NCBI RefSeq assembly: GCF_040834005.1
Contig: NZ_CP162129.1
Span: 1,159,501-1,223,500, forward strand
DNA length: 64,000 nt
Direction of reading: 5' to 3'
From: Paenibacillus sp. PL2-23
GTDB taxonomy: Bacteria > Bacillota > Bacilli > Paenibacillales > Paenibacillaceae
The notes beneath the pieces were generated by a model. The model saw only the letters and a list, made by a program, of their open reading frames with translations. It searched no databases and had not been told where the DNA came from. The translations under genes and the position numbers were made by a program. Shown here one piece after another: positions 15,474 through 24,832 of this stretch (within the stretch, counting starts at the first letter, position 1; each line of letters opens with the position of its first letter).

Positions 15474-17045
15474 ATGCCACGAAACGTCGTCTATCTATCG
15501 CCGCAGCAGGAGGATCCATTCTGGAAGAAACTGAATGAGACGCCTATTCAGCCTGCGCTGGAGCATAACTTGGTTCAAATAAATCGGGACATGGGCGGCA
15601 GCGACGATCTGGTCATTCGGCCCATTCGGTATCCGAAGTCGACTAGAACGGCTGCGGCTGTTGTCTATATCGACGGGCTGTCTGATGCGGCTGCGATAAG
15701 CAACTATATATTCGATGTGCTGAGCGGCTCGCTGGCAGGCCCGGATTTTGCACTGGGGAGAGAGCTTGGCTTAAGTCTCGAGCAGCTGACGGAGGAGCTT
15801 GCGGTTGGACTCGGCTCTATTGACAGCGTTTCGAACTATGCTGGCATATATCGCCATATGCTATCCGGTGAAGCGCTGATTCTGATTGACGGGGCGCAAT
15901 ACGCTTTTCGGGTGGATATTCGGGATTGGAAAAGCCGCGATGTATCAGAGTCTACCAACCAGACCTCTATTAGAGGGCCGAGGGAGAGCTTCACAGAGAC
16001 GCTGCGGGTCAACACGTCCCTTCTGCGAAGGAAGATCAAGGATCCCAGGATGTGGCTGGAGACGGTTGAAATCGGCAGGATGACGAAAACTGCCGTAACG
16101 ATTGCATACGTCAGAGGATTAGCCAAGCCGTCTGTTCTGGACAATGTGCGATCTCGGCTGTCAGCGATTGATATCGACGGCGTGCTTGACAGCGGCTATT
16201 TGGAAGAACTGATTGAAGACGCCAAGCTGTCGCTATTCCCCACCGTATACAATTCAGAGTTGCCGGATGATGTGGCGGCTCAGATGCTGGAGGGGAAGGT
16301 TGCGATTCTGGTCGACGGCACACCGAACGCGCTTATCGTTCCGACGGGGCTCTCGGTGTTTTTTCAATCGACGGAGGATTATTATCAGCGTTCGTTCTAC
16401 GCGAGCTTGCTCCGGCTGCTCCGATTTCTGACGGTATTCATCTCGCTCCTGTTCCCGTCCCTGTATATTGCGATTACAACCTTCCATCGTGAGATGCTGC
16501 CGGCTTCCCTGCTGTTCAGCTTGGCAGCGCAGCGAGAGGGTGTGCCGTTTCCGGCGTTTGTCGAGGCGCTCGTCATGGAGGTTACCTTCGAAATATTGCG
16601 TGAAGCAGGACTTCGAATGCCAAGGGCGATCGGACAAGCCGTCTCCGTGGTCGGTACGCTGGTTATCGGCCAAGCGGCTGTCGAAGCGGGCATTGTGTCG
16701 GCTGCCATGGTCATCGTTGTGTCCATTACGGCGATCTCGACATTTACCCTTCCCGCATACAGCATGTCGATACCTATCCGGATTCTGCGCTTTGTCTTTA
16801 TGGCTGCGGCGGCTTCATTCGGCTTGTTCGGCATCATCCTGGGCTTATTTATTCTGCTCCTTCATCTCTGCTCGCTTCGTTCCTTCGGTGAGCCGTTTAT
16901 GGCGCCATTCTCCCCATACCGGTCTACCGAGATGGAGGATGCTCTATTAAGGCTGCCTAGATGGCTTTCCTTCAAGCGTCCGGAATCGTCAACGTCAGGC
17001 GGGGCGACACGAATACGCATGAGGAGAGGGGGCGGACGGAGATGA
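15474..17045 (+). CDS. gerKA: Spore germination receptor subunit GerA/GerKA
   Basis: 523 aa, a typical A subunit. The soluble N-terminal domain (to about 290) contains SIRGPRESFTETLRVNTSLLRRKI. A C-terminal membrane part of four to six helices follows, beginning at STEDYYQRSFYASLLRLLRFL. GerA, GerB and GerC subunits form the germinant receptor in the spore inner membrane. The ribosome site before the ATG is weak (GAAAGTAGCGGA). It is first in operon 1 and overlaps gerC by 4 bp. Germinant specificity cannot be read from sequence; the symbol marks the family, not orthology. Confidence 0.9.
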   Translation: MPRNVVYLSPQQEDPFWKKLNETPIQPALEHNLVQINRDMGGSDDLVIRPIRYPKSTRTAAAVVYIDGLSDAAAISNYIFDVLSGSLAGPDFALGRELGLSLEQLTEELAVGLGSIDSVSNYAGIYRHMLSGEALILIDGAQYAFRVDIRDWKSRDVSESTNQTSIRGPRESFTETLRVNTSLLRRKIKDPRMWLETVEIGRMTKTAVTIAYVRGLAKPSVLDNVRSRLSAIDIDGVLDSGYLEELIEDAKLSLFPTVYNSELPDDVAAQMLEGKVAILVDGTPNALIVPTGLSVFFQSTEDYYQRSFYASLLRLLRFLTVFISLLFPSLYIAITTFHREMLPASLLFSLAAQREGVPFPAFVEALVMEVTFEILREAGLRMPRAIGQAVSVVGTLVIGQAAVEAGIVSAAMVIVVSITAISTFTLPAYSMSIPIRILRFVFMAAAASFGLFGIILGLFILLLHLCSLRSFGEPFMAPFSPYRSTEMEDALLRLPRWLSFKRPESSTSGGATRIRMRRGGGRR

Positions 17046-18229
17046 AGCCCTGGAAATGGGTCATTATCGTGCTGTGTATGCTTGTTCTATCGGGCTGTTG
17101 GAGCCGCAGGGAGCTTAACGATATTCTGATTGTGCTTGGCGTAGCCATGGATTGGGCGAATGATGAATATTTAATATCCTATCAGGTTGTGAACCCCGGT
17201 GAAATTTCAGCTCAGAAGGAAGGCGGCCAGCGGCCTCCCGGTACGGTATATCAGGGCAGAGGCAAGACGCTGCTTGAGGCCGCGAGATATGTAACGGCGG
17301 AGGCGCCGCGCAAAATGTATTTTGGCCATCTGCAAATATTGGTTGTCAGCGAAGCGCTGGCCAAACGAGGCTTAAGCGAGCTGTTCGACGGCGTGCTGAG
17401 AGATAATGAAACGCGCTTGGATTTCAATATTGTGGTAGCCAGGGGCAGCAAGGCTGAAAGCTTTATGAAGCTGTACACGCCTGTCGAGAAGCTGCCGACA
17501 TACAGCATGCTCCAATCGCTGCGCACGTCGGAGAAGTCCTGGGCGCCTACGGTATCCGTTACGATGGATCAAGCGATGGATAGATTATCGGGGAACGGCT
17601 ACGAGCTGGCGCTGACCGGCATTCAATTATTCGGCGATCCTCAGCTCGGCGAATCGTCCCGGAATGTGGAGTCGTTCCGGGCAGCGAGACGATTTCGCTA
17701 TAAGGGTATCGCGGTGTTCCGCGGCGACAGGCTGGCGGGATGGCTGAACGAAAATGAGAGCAAGGGCTATTCCGATATTACGGACAATCTCGACAGCACC
17801 TCCGTCGAGCTGCCCTGCGGAGGGGGTCGCTACATGGCGATCGAAATCCTGTCGTCGAAGGCTAAGCTTGCAACGGAGCTCATCGACGGACGACCGGCTG
17901 CTGAGGTTCGCATACGTTCGGAAGCCGCCATAGTGGACCGTCCCTGTACAGAGCTGGATTTGACGGATGTTGCAGTAATTGAGGAAATAGAGCAGCAAGC
18001 GGCCCGGGCGATGCAAGCCAACGCTGAAGCTGCAGTGGCGAAGGTGAAGGGGCTGAAATCCGATGTACTGGGCTTCGGGAATCAAATCAGCAAGGACTAT
18101 CCCGCTTATTGGGAGCAAGTCAAGGACAGCTGGAACGCTGAGCAATTCCCGCAGCTGGACGTTCGTTATCGGATTGAGCTGTTTATTCGCAAGACGGGCA
18201 CCATAGGCAACTCTACACTGAAGGATTAG
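17042..18229 (+). CDS. gerKC: Spore germination lipoprotein GerC
   Basis: 395 aa from the ATG at 17042, preceded by GGGGCGGAG and overlapping the gerA stop. The signal peptide ends in the lipobox LSGC with Cys19. Then comes the Ger(x)C pattern: WSRRELNDILIVLGVAMDW, the mid-domain DPQLGE..., and a C-terminal domain ending in DVRYRIELFIRKTGTIGN. The lipoprotein is the C subunit of the receptor complex, held at the outer face of the inner spore membrane by its lipid. Confidence 0.92.
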   Translation: MKPWKWVIIVLCMLVLSGCWSRRELNDILIVLGVAMDWANDEYLISYQVVNPGEISAQKEGGQRPPGTVYQGRGKTLLEAARYVTAEAPRKMYFGHLQILVVSEALAKRGLSELFDGVLRDNETRLDFNIVVARGSKAESFMKLYTPVEKLPTYSMLQSLRTSEKSWAPTVSVTMDQAMDRLSGNGYELALTGIQLFGDPQLGESSRNVESFRAARRFRYKGIAVFRGDRLAGWLNENESKGYSDITDNLDSTSVELPCGGGRYMAIEILSSKAKLATELIDGRPAAEVRIRSEAAIVDRPCTELDLTDVAVIEEIEQQAARAMQANAEAAVAKVKGLKSDVLGFGNQISKDYPAYWEQVKDSWNAEQFPQLDVRYRIELFIRKTGTIGNSTLKD

Positions 18230-18241
18230 GGGAGAGCGGAG

Positions 18242-18454
18242 ATGGCGAGTGTCTTCGGCGTTATTCTGTTGAGCATAAGCGTGTTTCTGCTGGAAACGCC
18301 GGGCCTTGTTAAGCGCAAGCGATGGAAGGAGCTCATCTGGTTCAATGTTTTTCTGCTTACGGGAACAGGGTTGTATTTGGCGCTGGTGCTGGACGTGTAT
18401 CTCCCCAATCCGTTCCAAATGGTAAAGGCGATGTATGGCTGGATCGTAGGCTGA
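18242..18454 (+). CDS. Small two-helix membrane protein in germination operon 1
   Basis: 70 aa with two hydrophobic segments (residues 3-18 and 30-50) joined by a basic loop KRKRWKE, and a short tail. GGGGAGAGCGGAG precedes the ATG. It sits between gerC and gerB. A protein of like size and shape occupies the same place in operon 2 (57810-58010), which suggests an accessory subunit comparable to the small D subunits seen in some ger operons. The function is unproven. Confidence 0.65.
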   Translation: MASVFGVILLSISVFLLETPGLVKRKRWKELIWFNVFLLTGTGLYLALVLDVYLPNPFQMVKAMYGWIVG

Positions 18455-18485
18455 AGCGCGGCGGCGCTAGCGGAGGGGCGCGAAG

Positions 18486-19607
18486 ATGGAGATTGCAAAT
18501 GGGAAAATATCAATTAGACAGTTTCAAATCTTAATTGTATTAGCGACAATTGGCGACTCCATTCTTATACTGCCAACCATAACAGCTTCGGCGGCCAAGC
18601 AGGACGCCTGGCTTGTCATGCTGGTATCGCTGGCCGGAGGGCTAGCTGTCGGCGCTATGTTCGCCATGATCGCGAACCGCATCAGAGGAGAGGCTTCATT
18701 AGGCGTGGCGCTCGGGAAGGCCTTCGGCAGCTGGATTGGAGCGGTATTCTTGTTGCTGCTTACTTACAATTTTTTTATGTGCGGATTGACTCTGCTTAGT
18801 GCAATGAGTCATTTCATGAATACGCAGCTGATGCCGGAGACGCCTGTTAATGCGATCGTCATCGTGTTCCTGACTGTTATCATTATCGCATGTCGGTACG
18901 GTGTTGAGGCGTTTGCCCGTATGGCGGAGCTGCTCTTTCCTGTGTTTTTCATCCTGCTGCTTCTCTTGCTTGCGCTTATTCTCCCGCAAGCTGATTGGGG
19001 AAGGGTTGAGCCGATAGCCGCTCAGGGGATGATGCCCATCCTGAGAGGCACCCTTACGGTGCTTAGTGCCGCTTTTTTGGAGATGGTTGTGCTCCTGACT
19101 CTCGTTCCGCACGTTGTCGGGACTGGCAGTCTTACCAAGCCGATTCTGAAAAGCTTCGCGTTAGGCGGGCTGCTGTTGTTCGCCGTCGTGCTGCTATGTG
19201 TGCTGGTGCTGGGACCCAATCTTATGGAGAGCAAATATTACCCCACCTTTGTGCTTGCGCAGAAGCTGACAATCGGCAACTTCCTGGAGCGCATGGAGGC
19301 GATTATTGCTTTTGTATGGATCATTACAGTGTTCTACAAAACGCTGCTCTTGTTCTGTGCAGTAATTACCGGTGTCGCAAGTTTACTCAAGCTGAAGGAC
19401 GGCGCGTCGCTGCTGTCGATCCCTGTTGGCATGATCATGATGGTGCTTACGGTAGTCAGCACGCCGAATATAACGGAATACAATTACCTGCTGCAAACGT
19501 ATTATCACTGGTTTGACCTTACCTTCTGCTTGCTCGTGCCTGCCTTGCTGCTCACGGGGCTTCTGCTGAAGGGACGAGGCTCCCCTCAGGGGAAGTCGGA
19601 GAAATGA
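18486..19607 (+). CDS. gerKB: Spore germination permease subunit GerB
   Basis: 373 aa with ten membrane helices, a member of the amino acid/polyamine/organocation (APC) superfamily, GerB branch. The start MEIANGKISIRQFQILIVLATIGDSILILP is typical. The B subunit is held to bind germinant within its transmembrane core. It is last in operon 1 and followed by a strong terminator. A GGAGGGGCGAAG ribosome site precedes the ATG. Confidence 0.9.
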   Translation: MEIANGKISIRQFQILIVLATIGDSILILPTITASAAKQDAWLVMLVSLAGGLAVGAMFAMIANRIRGEASLGVALGKAFGSWIGAVFLLLLTYNFFMCGLTLLSAMSHFMNTQLMPETPVNAIVIVFLTVIIIACRYGVEAFARMAELLFPVFFILLLLLLALILPQADWGRVEPIAAQGMMPILRGTLTVLSAAFLEMVVLLTLVPHVVGTGSLTKPILKSFALGGLLLFAVVLLCVLVLGPNLMESKYYPTFVLAQKLTIGNFLERMEAIIAFVWIITVFYKTLLLFCAVITGVASLLKLKDGASLLSIPVGMIMMVLTVVSTPNITEYNYLLQTYYHWFDLTFCLLVPALLLTGLLLKGRGSPQGKSEK

Positions 19608-19614
19608 TGCTTGA

Positions 19615-19645
19615 AGAGCCGGCCGGCAAAAGGCCGGCTCTTTTT
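19615..19645 (+). terminator. Terminator of germination operon 1
   Basis: AGAGCCGGCC/GGCCGGCTCT stem followed by TTTT, 8 bp after the gerB stop. Confidence 0.9.
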
Positions 19646-19703
19646 GGCTGCGGCTGTGGTATGATGAGGGCATAGCTAATAGCCCCTGGGGAGAGTGGAA
19701 TAG

Positions 19704-20669
19704 ATGGGATACCTGGATCATAAGCTGCGAGAGTTGAGCGCGTATATGCCCGACTTGACTAAGCAGCCGGATTTTGATGCCTTCTGGGAGGAGACGATCG
19801 CGGAAGCCCAGAGCGTAGCGCTTAGGCCGGAGAGGAGCAAGCTGGACCATCCAATTCGCAGCGCGAAGGTGTATGATATCGCTTACTGCGGGATGGACGA
19901 GACGCGTATTCATGGCTGGTTCATTACGCCGGCGGGGAGTGACGGTACACGTTATCCCTGTTTGATTCATTACCATGGCTTTACGGGGAGCCGCGGAGAG
20001 CCTTCGGATTTTATGCATTGGGTGATGATGGGCTTCGCTGTGCTGTCGGTAGATTGCCGCGACCAAGGGGGGCCAACGGGCAACAGCGCCGGCTATACGT
20101 CCGGCTTCCTGTCCAATGTCGCCAGCAAAGGCGTACATAACAAGCATGAATATTATTATCGGTATGTCTATATGGATGCAGTCAAGGCGATCGACTTCGC
20201 CTGCGCTCAGCCGGAGGTAGACGCTGAACGTATCATTATTGAGGGCGGAAGCCAAGGCGGCGGTCTGGGCATGGCGGTTGTGGCGCTGGATGACCGGCCG
20301 AAGGCGGCACTCGTAGACGTGCCGAGCAACAGCAACCTGATTGCTCGAGTCGAAGGGAATCATGGGGCATTCGGCGCTGTCGCCGATTATTTGAAGCGGC
20401 ATCCGGAGCAGACCGAGCTGGTGCTGGACAACCTGAGCTACTTCGACACCATGAATATGGCGGACCGCATCGCGTGTCCCGTGCTGGCATCGGTTGCGCT
20501 GAAGGATGAGACGTGTCCCGCGCTTATGTATTTTGCAACGTATAATCGCATCCGCAGCGACAAGCGGGTGGAGATATACCCGTTCAACGGCCATGAGGGA
20601 GGAGGAGCCAGGCATACCGAAGTGAAGCTGCGCTTCCTCGCAGAGCGGTTCGGGCAATGGCTCCAGTAG
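19704..20669 (+). CDS. Acetyl xylan esterase / cephalosporin-C deacetylase family (AXE1)
   Basis: 321 aa, alpha/beta hydrolase of carbohydrate esterase family 7. The catalytic triad reads Ser183 in GGSQGG, Asp268 in ALKDETCP and His297 in FNGHEGG. The RDQGG motif typical of CE7 is at 119-123. There is no signal peptide, as usual for these hexameric cytosolic enzymes, which remove acetyl groups from imported xylo-oligosaccharides and related substrates. A glycoside symporter follows, so uptake and deacetylation of acetylated oligosaccharides is a reasonable joint role. RBS GGGGAGAG. Confidence 0.9.
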   Translation: MGYLDHKLRELSAYMPDLTKQPDFDAFWEETIAEAQSVALRPERSKLDHPIRSAKVYDIAYCGMDETRIHGWFITPAGSDGTRYPCLIHYHGFTGSRGEPSDFMHWVMMGFAVLSVDCRDQGGPTGNSAGYTSGFLSNVASKGVHNKHEYYYRYVYMDAVKAIDFACAQPEVDAERIIIEGGSQGGGLGMAVVALDDRPKAALVDVPSNSNLIARVEGNHGAFGAVADYLKRHPEQTELVLDNLSYFDTMNMADRIACPVLASVALKDETCPALMYFATYNRIRSDKRVEIYPFNGHEGGGARHTEVKLRFLAERFGQWLQ

Positions 20670-20760
20670 CTGCAGCTCACGCATCTTGTATTGCCAGATG
20701 AATAAAATCCCAGTATGCTGGATAAAGATGGACATTCTAGCAGGGGACGGATGTGGGGGA

Positions 20761-22065
20761 ATGAGCAGGGACAAGGCGGTCAATTCGCCATGGACGTATG
20801 CGCTTGGCATGCTGGCCATTATGATACCAAGCCATGCGTTCAGCACTTTTTACAGCTTTTATTACGTGGATAAGCTGGGGCTGGGCTTAGGACTGGCGAC
20901 GCTAGCAAGAACAATCTTTATGATCTGGGACGCGGTCAACCAGCCAATGGCTGGCTACTTATCGGATCGGACCAATACGAGGTATGGCAGGAGAAAACCT
21001 TGGCTGTACTTCTCTATCCCATTATACGTACTGGCTTTCTATCTCGTATTCGCGGCGCCTGACGGCATGAGCCAGCTCAGTCTGTTTACATGGTTTCTGA
21101 TCGCACTTCTGCTGTTCGAGGCGATAGCCACTATTCTCTGGGTCAACTATGGAGCTCTGTTCCCGGAGCTGTTCCGGGGCGGACGCCTTCGCAAGAAAGC
21201 TTCCGCGATTCAACAAGGCTATCAGATCGTTGCCATACTGATCGGTTCTGCAGTTGCGCCCATACTGTTCGACAGTCTGGGCTTCGGTCCCATGGCACTT
21301 GTGTTCGGCTTGCTGTTTGCGCTCAGCATGCTGGCGTTCCTTCGCTTTACGAAGGAGGACCCCGCATTTCGCGACGCGCCTAGAATGGGGCTGGTGGAGT
21401 CATTCGGCGCCACGCTCAAGAACAAGCCTTTCTGGTTGTTTAACCTGTCGAATTCCTTCGCGCAGACCGTGAACGGGCTGCTCAGCTCGATGATTCCGTT
21501 CTATGCCAAATACGTTCTTGGCATCCCGCAATCGCAGGTAACGCTGCTGCTGGCTTCGATATTTGTATCGGTTATTCCGCTTGTCGGTGTATGGTTCTGG
21601 CTGATCAAACGAATGGACTCGGTGAAGGCTTGGCGTATTTCGCTGCTTGCTTACGCCGTGTCTGTTATTCCGCTATGGTTCGGCAGCACGCTGGCAGGCG
21701 GTATAACGGCGGGCGTCATCGTGGGCTTCGGTCTCGCGGGCTTTCTCGTGACGCCTCCCATCGTCAGCGGCCTCATTATTGATCTGGACTACAAGGAAAC
21801 GGGACGCAGACGGGAAGGCGTGTATACGGCGGTCAGCGGCTTCATTACGCGATCGAGCGGCCTGATTTCCGCTCTGGCCTTCCTGATTGTAGGCATGGCG
21901 ACGGGCTACAAGAGCGGAGCTGAGCCGGGTGCTGATCCCGAGCTGACCTTCCGCGTATTGATCAGCGTCGTGCCATTTGTGCTGCTGGCGCTGTCCTACG
22001 TCTTGTCCTTTTTCGTCAAGCTGGAGGACCAGAAGGAGCCGGGAGAGGCCGGCGGCGCGGTTTGA
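20761..22065 (+). CDS. Glycoside-pentoside-hexuronide (GPH) type MFS symporter
   Basis: About 434 aa from the ATG at 20761; a frame to 20686 adds residues without membrane or family character. It has twelve membrane helices. Family marks are MIWDAVNQPMAGYLSDRTNTRYGRRKPW (the MelB-type cation site region) and ALFPELF. Such symporters import sugars or glycosides with H+ or Na+. It follows the CE7 esterase by about 90 bp, with no terminator seen between, so cotranscription is likely. Confidence 0.82.
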   Translation: MSRDKAVNSPWTYALGMLAIMIPSHAFSTFYSFYYVDKLGLGLGLATLARTIFMIWDAVNQPMAGYLSDRTNTRYGRRKPWLYFSIPLYVLAFYLVFAAPDGMSQLSLFTWFLIALLLFEAIATILWVNYGALFPELFRGGRLRKKASAIQQGYQIVAILIGSAVAPILFDSLGFGPMALVFGLLFALSMLAFLRFTKEDPAFRDAPRMGLVESFGATLKNKPFWLFNLSNSFAQTVNGLLSSMIPFYAKYVLGIPQSQVTLLLASIFVSVIPLVGVWFWLIKRMDSVKAWRISLLAYAVSVIPLWFGSTLAGGITAGVIVGFGLAGFLVTPPIVSGLIIDLDYKETGRRREGVYTAVSGFITRSSGLISALAFLIVGMATGYKSGAEPGADPELTFRVLISVVPFVLLALSYVLSFFVKLEDQKEPGEAGGAV

Positions 22066-22141
22066 AGGTCGGTTCTATTGCCTGCTTCGGTTCGCATATG
22101 GTAGGGTAGACAAAGCGACCAATTGAGGATAGGGGTAATAC

Positions 22142-22489
22142 ATGATGTATGAGATTACAATGAATTTGGTGGATGATTGGGTGAATACGGTGAAGGAAGT
22201 GCTGCGCGGGGCTGGCTACGCGTTGGAGGAAGACCTGTCGGTTGACGAAATCGCGCTCCGCTATTTCCTGCATTCCCAGTCGGAGGATACGGCGCGCCAG
22301 CTTGCGGCGGATACAATTGGCAAGCTGAAAGAGATGGAAGAGATCATCATCAGCCATATGGATTCCACCATCGTGCCGGATATCCGCACAAGAACCCAGT
22401 ACAAGGGCAATGCCTTTCACTTTTGCTGGGTGTACAATCAAGGCGAGCATATTATCGAATTGAATTCGGAGTATCGAATTCCACTATAG
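22142..22489 (+). CDS. Conserved-looking hypothetical protein, 115 aa
   Basis: Not recognised. It is a small soluble alpha/beta protein: N-terminal helix DDWVNTVKEVLRGAGY, then DLSVDEIALRYFLHS and a C-terminal pair of strands (YKGNAFHFCWVYNQGEHIIELN). Start ATGATG lies behind AGGGGTA. A terminator follows, so it is a single-gene unit. Confidence 0.5.
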   Translation: MMYEITMNLVDDWVNTVKEVLRGAGYALEEDLSVDEIALRYFLHSQSEDTARQLAADTIGKLKEMEEIIISHMDSTIVPDIRTRTQYKGNAFHFCWVYNQGEHIIELNSEYRIPL

Positions 22490-22513
22490 CAGCAGGCAGC
22501 AAGCTGAGGCATG

Positions 22514-22554
22514 AAGCCTCCTTAAGCGCTAGAGGGTTTAAGGAGGCTTTTTTT
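22514..22554 (+). terminator. Intrinsic terminator
   Basis: AAGCCTCCTTAA/TTAAGGAGGCTT stem with a 12-base loop, followed by TTTTT, after the 115-aa gene. Confidence 0.85.
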
Positions 22555-22588
22555 GCGCTTGTGAAGGGAATCATCGCAATCCGTAAGA

Positions 22589-22606
22589 AACGAATGAATG
22601 TTCGTT
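22589..22606. promoter_or_regulatory. Operator-like inverted repeat upstream of the MFS exporter
   Basis: AACGAATGAATGTTCGTT has perfect six-base arms AACGAA/TTCGTT. It is 64 bp upstream of the exporter start, in the only promoter-sized space there. The form resembles TetR-family operators of drug exporters, but no TetR gene is adjacent. Confidence 0.45.
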
Positions 22607-22669
22607 ATGGTAGCATGATATAGATGTAATGCGGCCGGTTGTTCCGGCTGAAGAAGGAGTGGGAAAAAG

Positions 22670-24154
22670 ATGAATCAACAGAAACAAATGGCGAATGACG
22701 GAAGCACGTTCGGCAGCAGAAGCAATTTCATCGTGGTTATGGTGATGATTCTGGGCGTATTCGTGGCCATCCTGAACGAAACGCTTCTGAATGTGGCGCT
22801 TCCCAAAATAATGGCGGACATCAACGTTGCACCCAGCAAGGCGCAGTGGCTCAGCACGGGCTATCTGCTTGTCATCGGCGTATTGATTCCGACAACGGCT
22901 TATCTTATGCAGCGCTTTACGACTCGCCGCTTATTCCTGTCGGCGATGGGCCTGTTCGCCGCGGGCACGCTGATAGCGGCCATCGCGCCTGGCTTCAATG
23001 TGCTGCTGCTGGGACGTGTATTGCAGGCATCCGGCACAGGGCTGCTGTTCCCTCTGCTCACGAATGTAGTGTTCTCGATTGTCGCGCTGGAGAAGCGCGG
23101 CTCGGCGATGGGCACCATCGGCATCGTCATTACGTTCGCCCCTGCAATCGGGCCAACGCTGTCGGGCATTATCGTGGAGCATTACAGCTGGAGAGTGCTG
23201 TTCTACAGCGTTATTCCAATCGCCTTGTTCGTCATGGCGTTTGCGTTCTTGAAGCTGAAGAATGTGACCGAAACCTCGAAGCCGCGCATTGACCTCCTGT
23301 CATTGCCGCTGTCCACGCTGGGCTTTGGAGGTCTTGTATACGGGGCAAGCAGCGCAGGCGAAGGCCATGGCAGCCTGCTCAGCGCGGGAGTAATCATCCC
23401 GATTGCGGTGGGGGTCATTTCATTGCTGTTATTCGTGTGGAGGCAGCTTCGCCTGCAAGAGCCGCTGCTGAATCTACGCGTGTTCAGTCATCGGATCTTC
23501 AGCCTGTCGACGCCGATTATGATGGTTGTGATGATGGCGATGTTCTCGGCTATGATGCTTCTGCCGCTGTTCCTGCAGAATGCGCTTGGCTATTCGCCGC
23601 TTGAGGCGGGGCTCGTCATGCTGCCTGGAGGCATTCTGATGGGGATTATGTCCCCGATTACGGGTCGTTTGTTTGACCGATTCGGGGCAAAGTGGCTGTG
23701 CATTGTGGGACTGGGGCTGATTGGTCATACGTTAATTCAATTCGCGTTTATGACGCCAGCCACTAATTACAGCTTTATTATGCTGCTGAACACGCTGCTT
23801 ATGCTCGGCATATCCATGATGATGATGCCGGTCATGACGAACGCGCTGAATGCCCTGCCTCCGAGGCTGTATGCCCACGGCACGGCCATTATCAGCACGC
23901 TGCAGCAGGTTTCCGGCGCAATTGGCACAGCGCTTCTTGTCACCATCATGAGTGTCACTGCCGAGGGTTATATGCTAGGCAAAGATGAGACGGATTCAGC
24001 TGTACAGCTGAGCGGTATGATGATGGGCATGAAAAACGCGTTTCTTGTCTCGTTTATGCTGATCGCTGCCGCGTTTGTTGCTTCGTTCCTGCTGAAGCGT
24101 GCCAAGCGCCCGCAGCAGGAGGGAGGCGAAGGGGTGCCATCCCCTAGCCACTAA
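22670..24154 (+). CDS. MFS multidrug exporter, DHA2 (EmrB/LmrB) type
   Basis: 494 aa with fourteen membrane helices. The DHA2 N-terminal motif D1 is seen as AILNETLLNVALPKIMADINVAPSKAQWLSTGYLL. Motif C-like GTIGIVITFAPAIGPTLSG marks an antiporter. It exports drugs or toxic metabolites in exchange for protons; the substrate is unknown. GAAGAAGGAGTGGG precedes the ATG. Monocistronic; an inverted repeat at 22589 may be the site of a repressor. Confidence 0.88.
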   Translation: MNQQKQMANDGSTFGSRSNFIVVMVMILGVFVAILNETLLNVALPKIMADINVAPSKAQWLSTGYLLVIGVLIPTTAYLMQRFTTRRLFLSAMGLFAAGTLIAAIAPGFNVLLLGRVLQASGTGLLFPLLTNVVFSIVALEKRGSAMGTIGIVITFAPAIGPTLSGIIVEHYSWRVLFYSVIPIALFVMAFAFLKLKNVTETSKPRIDLLSLPLSTLGFGGLVYGASSAGEGHGSLLSAGVIIPIAVGVISLLLFVWRQLRLQEPLLNLRVFSHRIFSLSTPIMMVVMMAMFSAMMLLPLFLQNALGYSPLEAGLVMLPGGILMGIMSPITGRLFDRFGAKWLCIVGLGLIGHTLIQFAFMTPATNYSFIMLLNTLLMLGISMMMMPVMTNALNALPPRLYAHGTAIISTLQQVSGAIGTALLVTIMSVTAEGYMLGKDETDSAVQLSGMMMGMKNAFLVSFMLIAAAFVASFLLKRAKRPQQEGGEGVPSPSH

Positions 24155-24276
24155 TGGATGCTTGTTGACACAGCTACTTGCCGCTTGAGCCTGTTTCAAC
24201 TTCCTCAGGAAGGGTTAAGGAATAGCATGCAGGCGGTGGAAAAGCTTGCAAATATGAGTAGAAGAGGTGTTGTGTC

Positions 24277-24438
24277 ATGAGCAATCCAACAAGTACTGCT
24301 TATCGTACGGGCGAACGCGTCCAAAGAGAAGGAGACTATATTTGTGAAGCGGGCAGGCGGTCCCCCCTCAGGGAAGGCGAGAAATTCCCTTATTGTCCGG
24401 TGACCGGCCTCGATACGAACTGGTATTACGCCGAATAA
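24277..24438 (+). CDS. YjzC-like small protein, 53 aa
   Basis: Small ORF with RBS AGAAGAGG ten bases before the ATG. The sequence pattern TGERVQREGDYICEAG...LREGEKFPYCPVTG..TNW matches the YjzC-type family of short Bacillales proteins (a pair of GxxxPxxGxY-like and GEKFPPCP-like blocks). It has two Cys that might bind metal. Function unknown. The bidirectional terminator downstream fits a gene ending here. Confidence 0.65.
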   Translation: MSNPTSTAYRTGERVQREGDYICEAGRRSPLREGEKFPYCPVTGLDTNWYYAE

Positions 24439-24476
24439 CGTTAACCTCTCTCCCTTGATGATAGGACAAAAATGAC

Positions 24477-24522
24477 AAAAACCAGCCCCCGAGCGCCAGA
24501 GCCGCTCGGAGGCTGGTTTTTC
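24477..24522. terminator. Bidirectional terminator between the YjzC-like gene and tlp
   Basis: AAAAACCAGCC...GGCTGGTTTTT with an inner CCGAGCG/CGCTCGG stem. The T-run on both strands serves the converging YjzC-like and tlp genes. Confidence 0.9.
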
Positions 24523-24552
24523 GTTCGAATAGGACAAAAAACAATCGCAAGG

Positions 24553-24774
24553 CTACTCCTGAGCGTTCATCTCGTCTTGCTTCTCCGCTTGGAACGCTGC
24601 AACGCTGTTCTGGCGGCGCTCGTTTTTCGCTTGCAGATTTTGTTTCTCAGAAGCAGAAATTTCATCGCCGAATTCGGCGAGGTATTCGTTCGTCTCCTGA
24701 ATGTTCTGCTGCGTATCCTCGATATGCTGCTGCAGATGCTCCACGTTATCCGCGCGGTTATCCGGTTTTGCCAT
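24553..24774 (-). CDS. tlp: Small acid-soluble spore protein Tlp
   Basis: 73 aa from the ATG at 24774, six bases after GGGAGGG; the longer frame to 24894 is not supported. The Tlp pattern is RADNVEHLQQHIEDTQQNIQETNEYL...SEKQNLQAKNERRQNSVAAFQAE, highly helical and charged. Tlp is made in the forespore and stored in the spore core. It converges on the terminator shared with the YjzC-like gene. Confidence 0.9.
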   Translation of the reverse strand: MAKPDNRADNVEHLQQHIEDTQQNIQETNEYLAEFGDEISASEKQNLQAKNERRQNSVAAFQAEKQDEMNAQE

Positions 24775-24832
24775 TGTGATCCCTCCCATCTTTTCGCAAA
24801 TCCTCCTATAGAATGAACAGGAATGTCCACTC

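Noticed and set aside
19383..20846. 487-residue minus-strand frame across gerB, the terminator and the CE7 esterase
   Set aside because: It runs through a strong terminator and two well-recognised genes; composition typical of antisense in GC-rich DNA.
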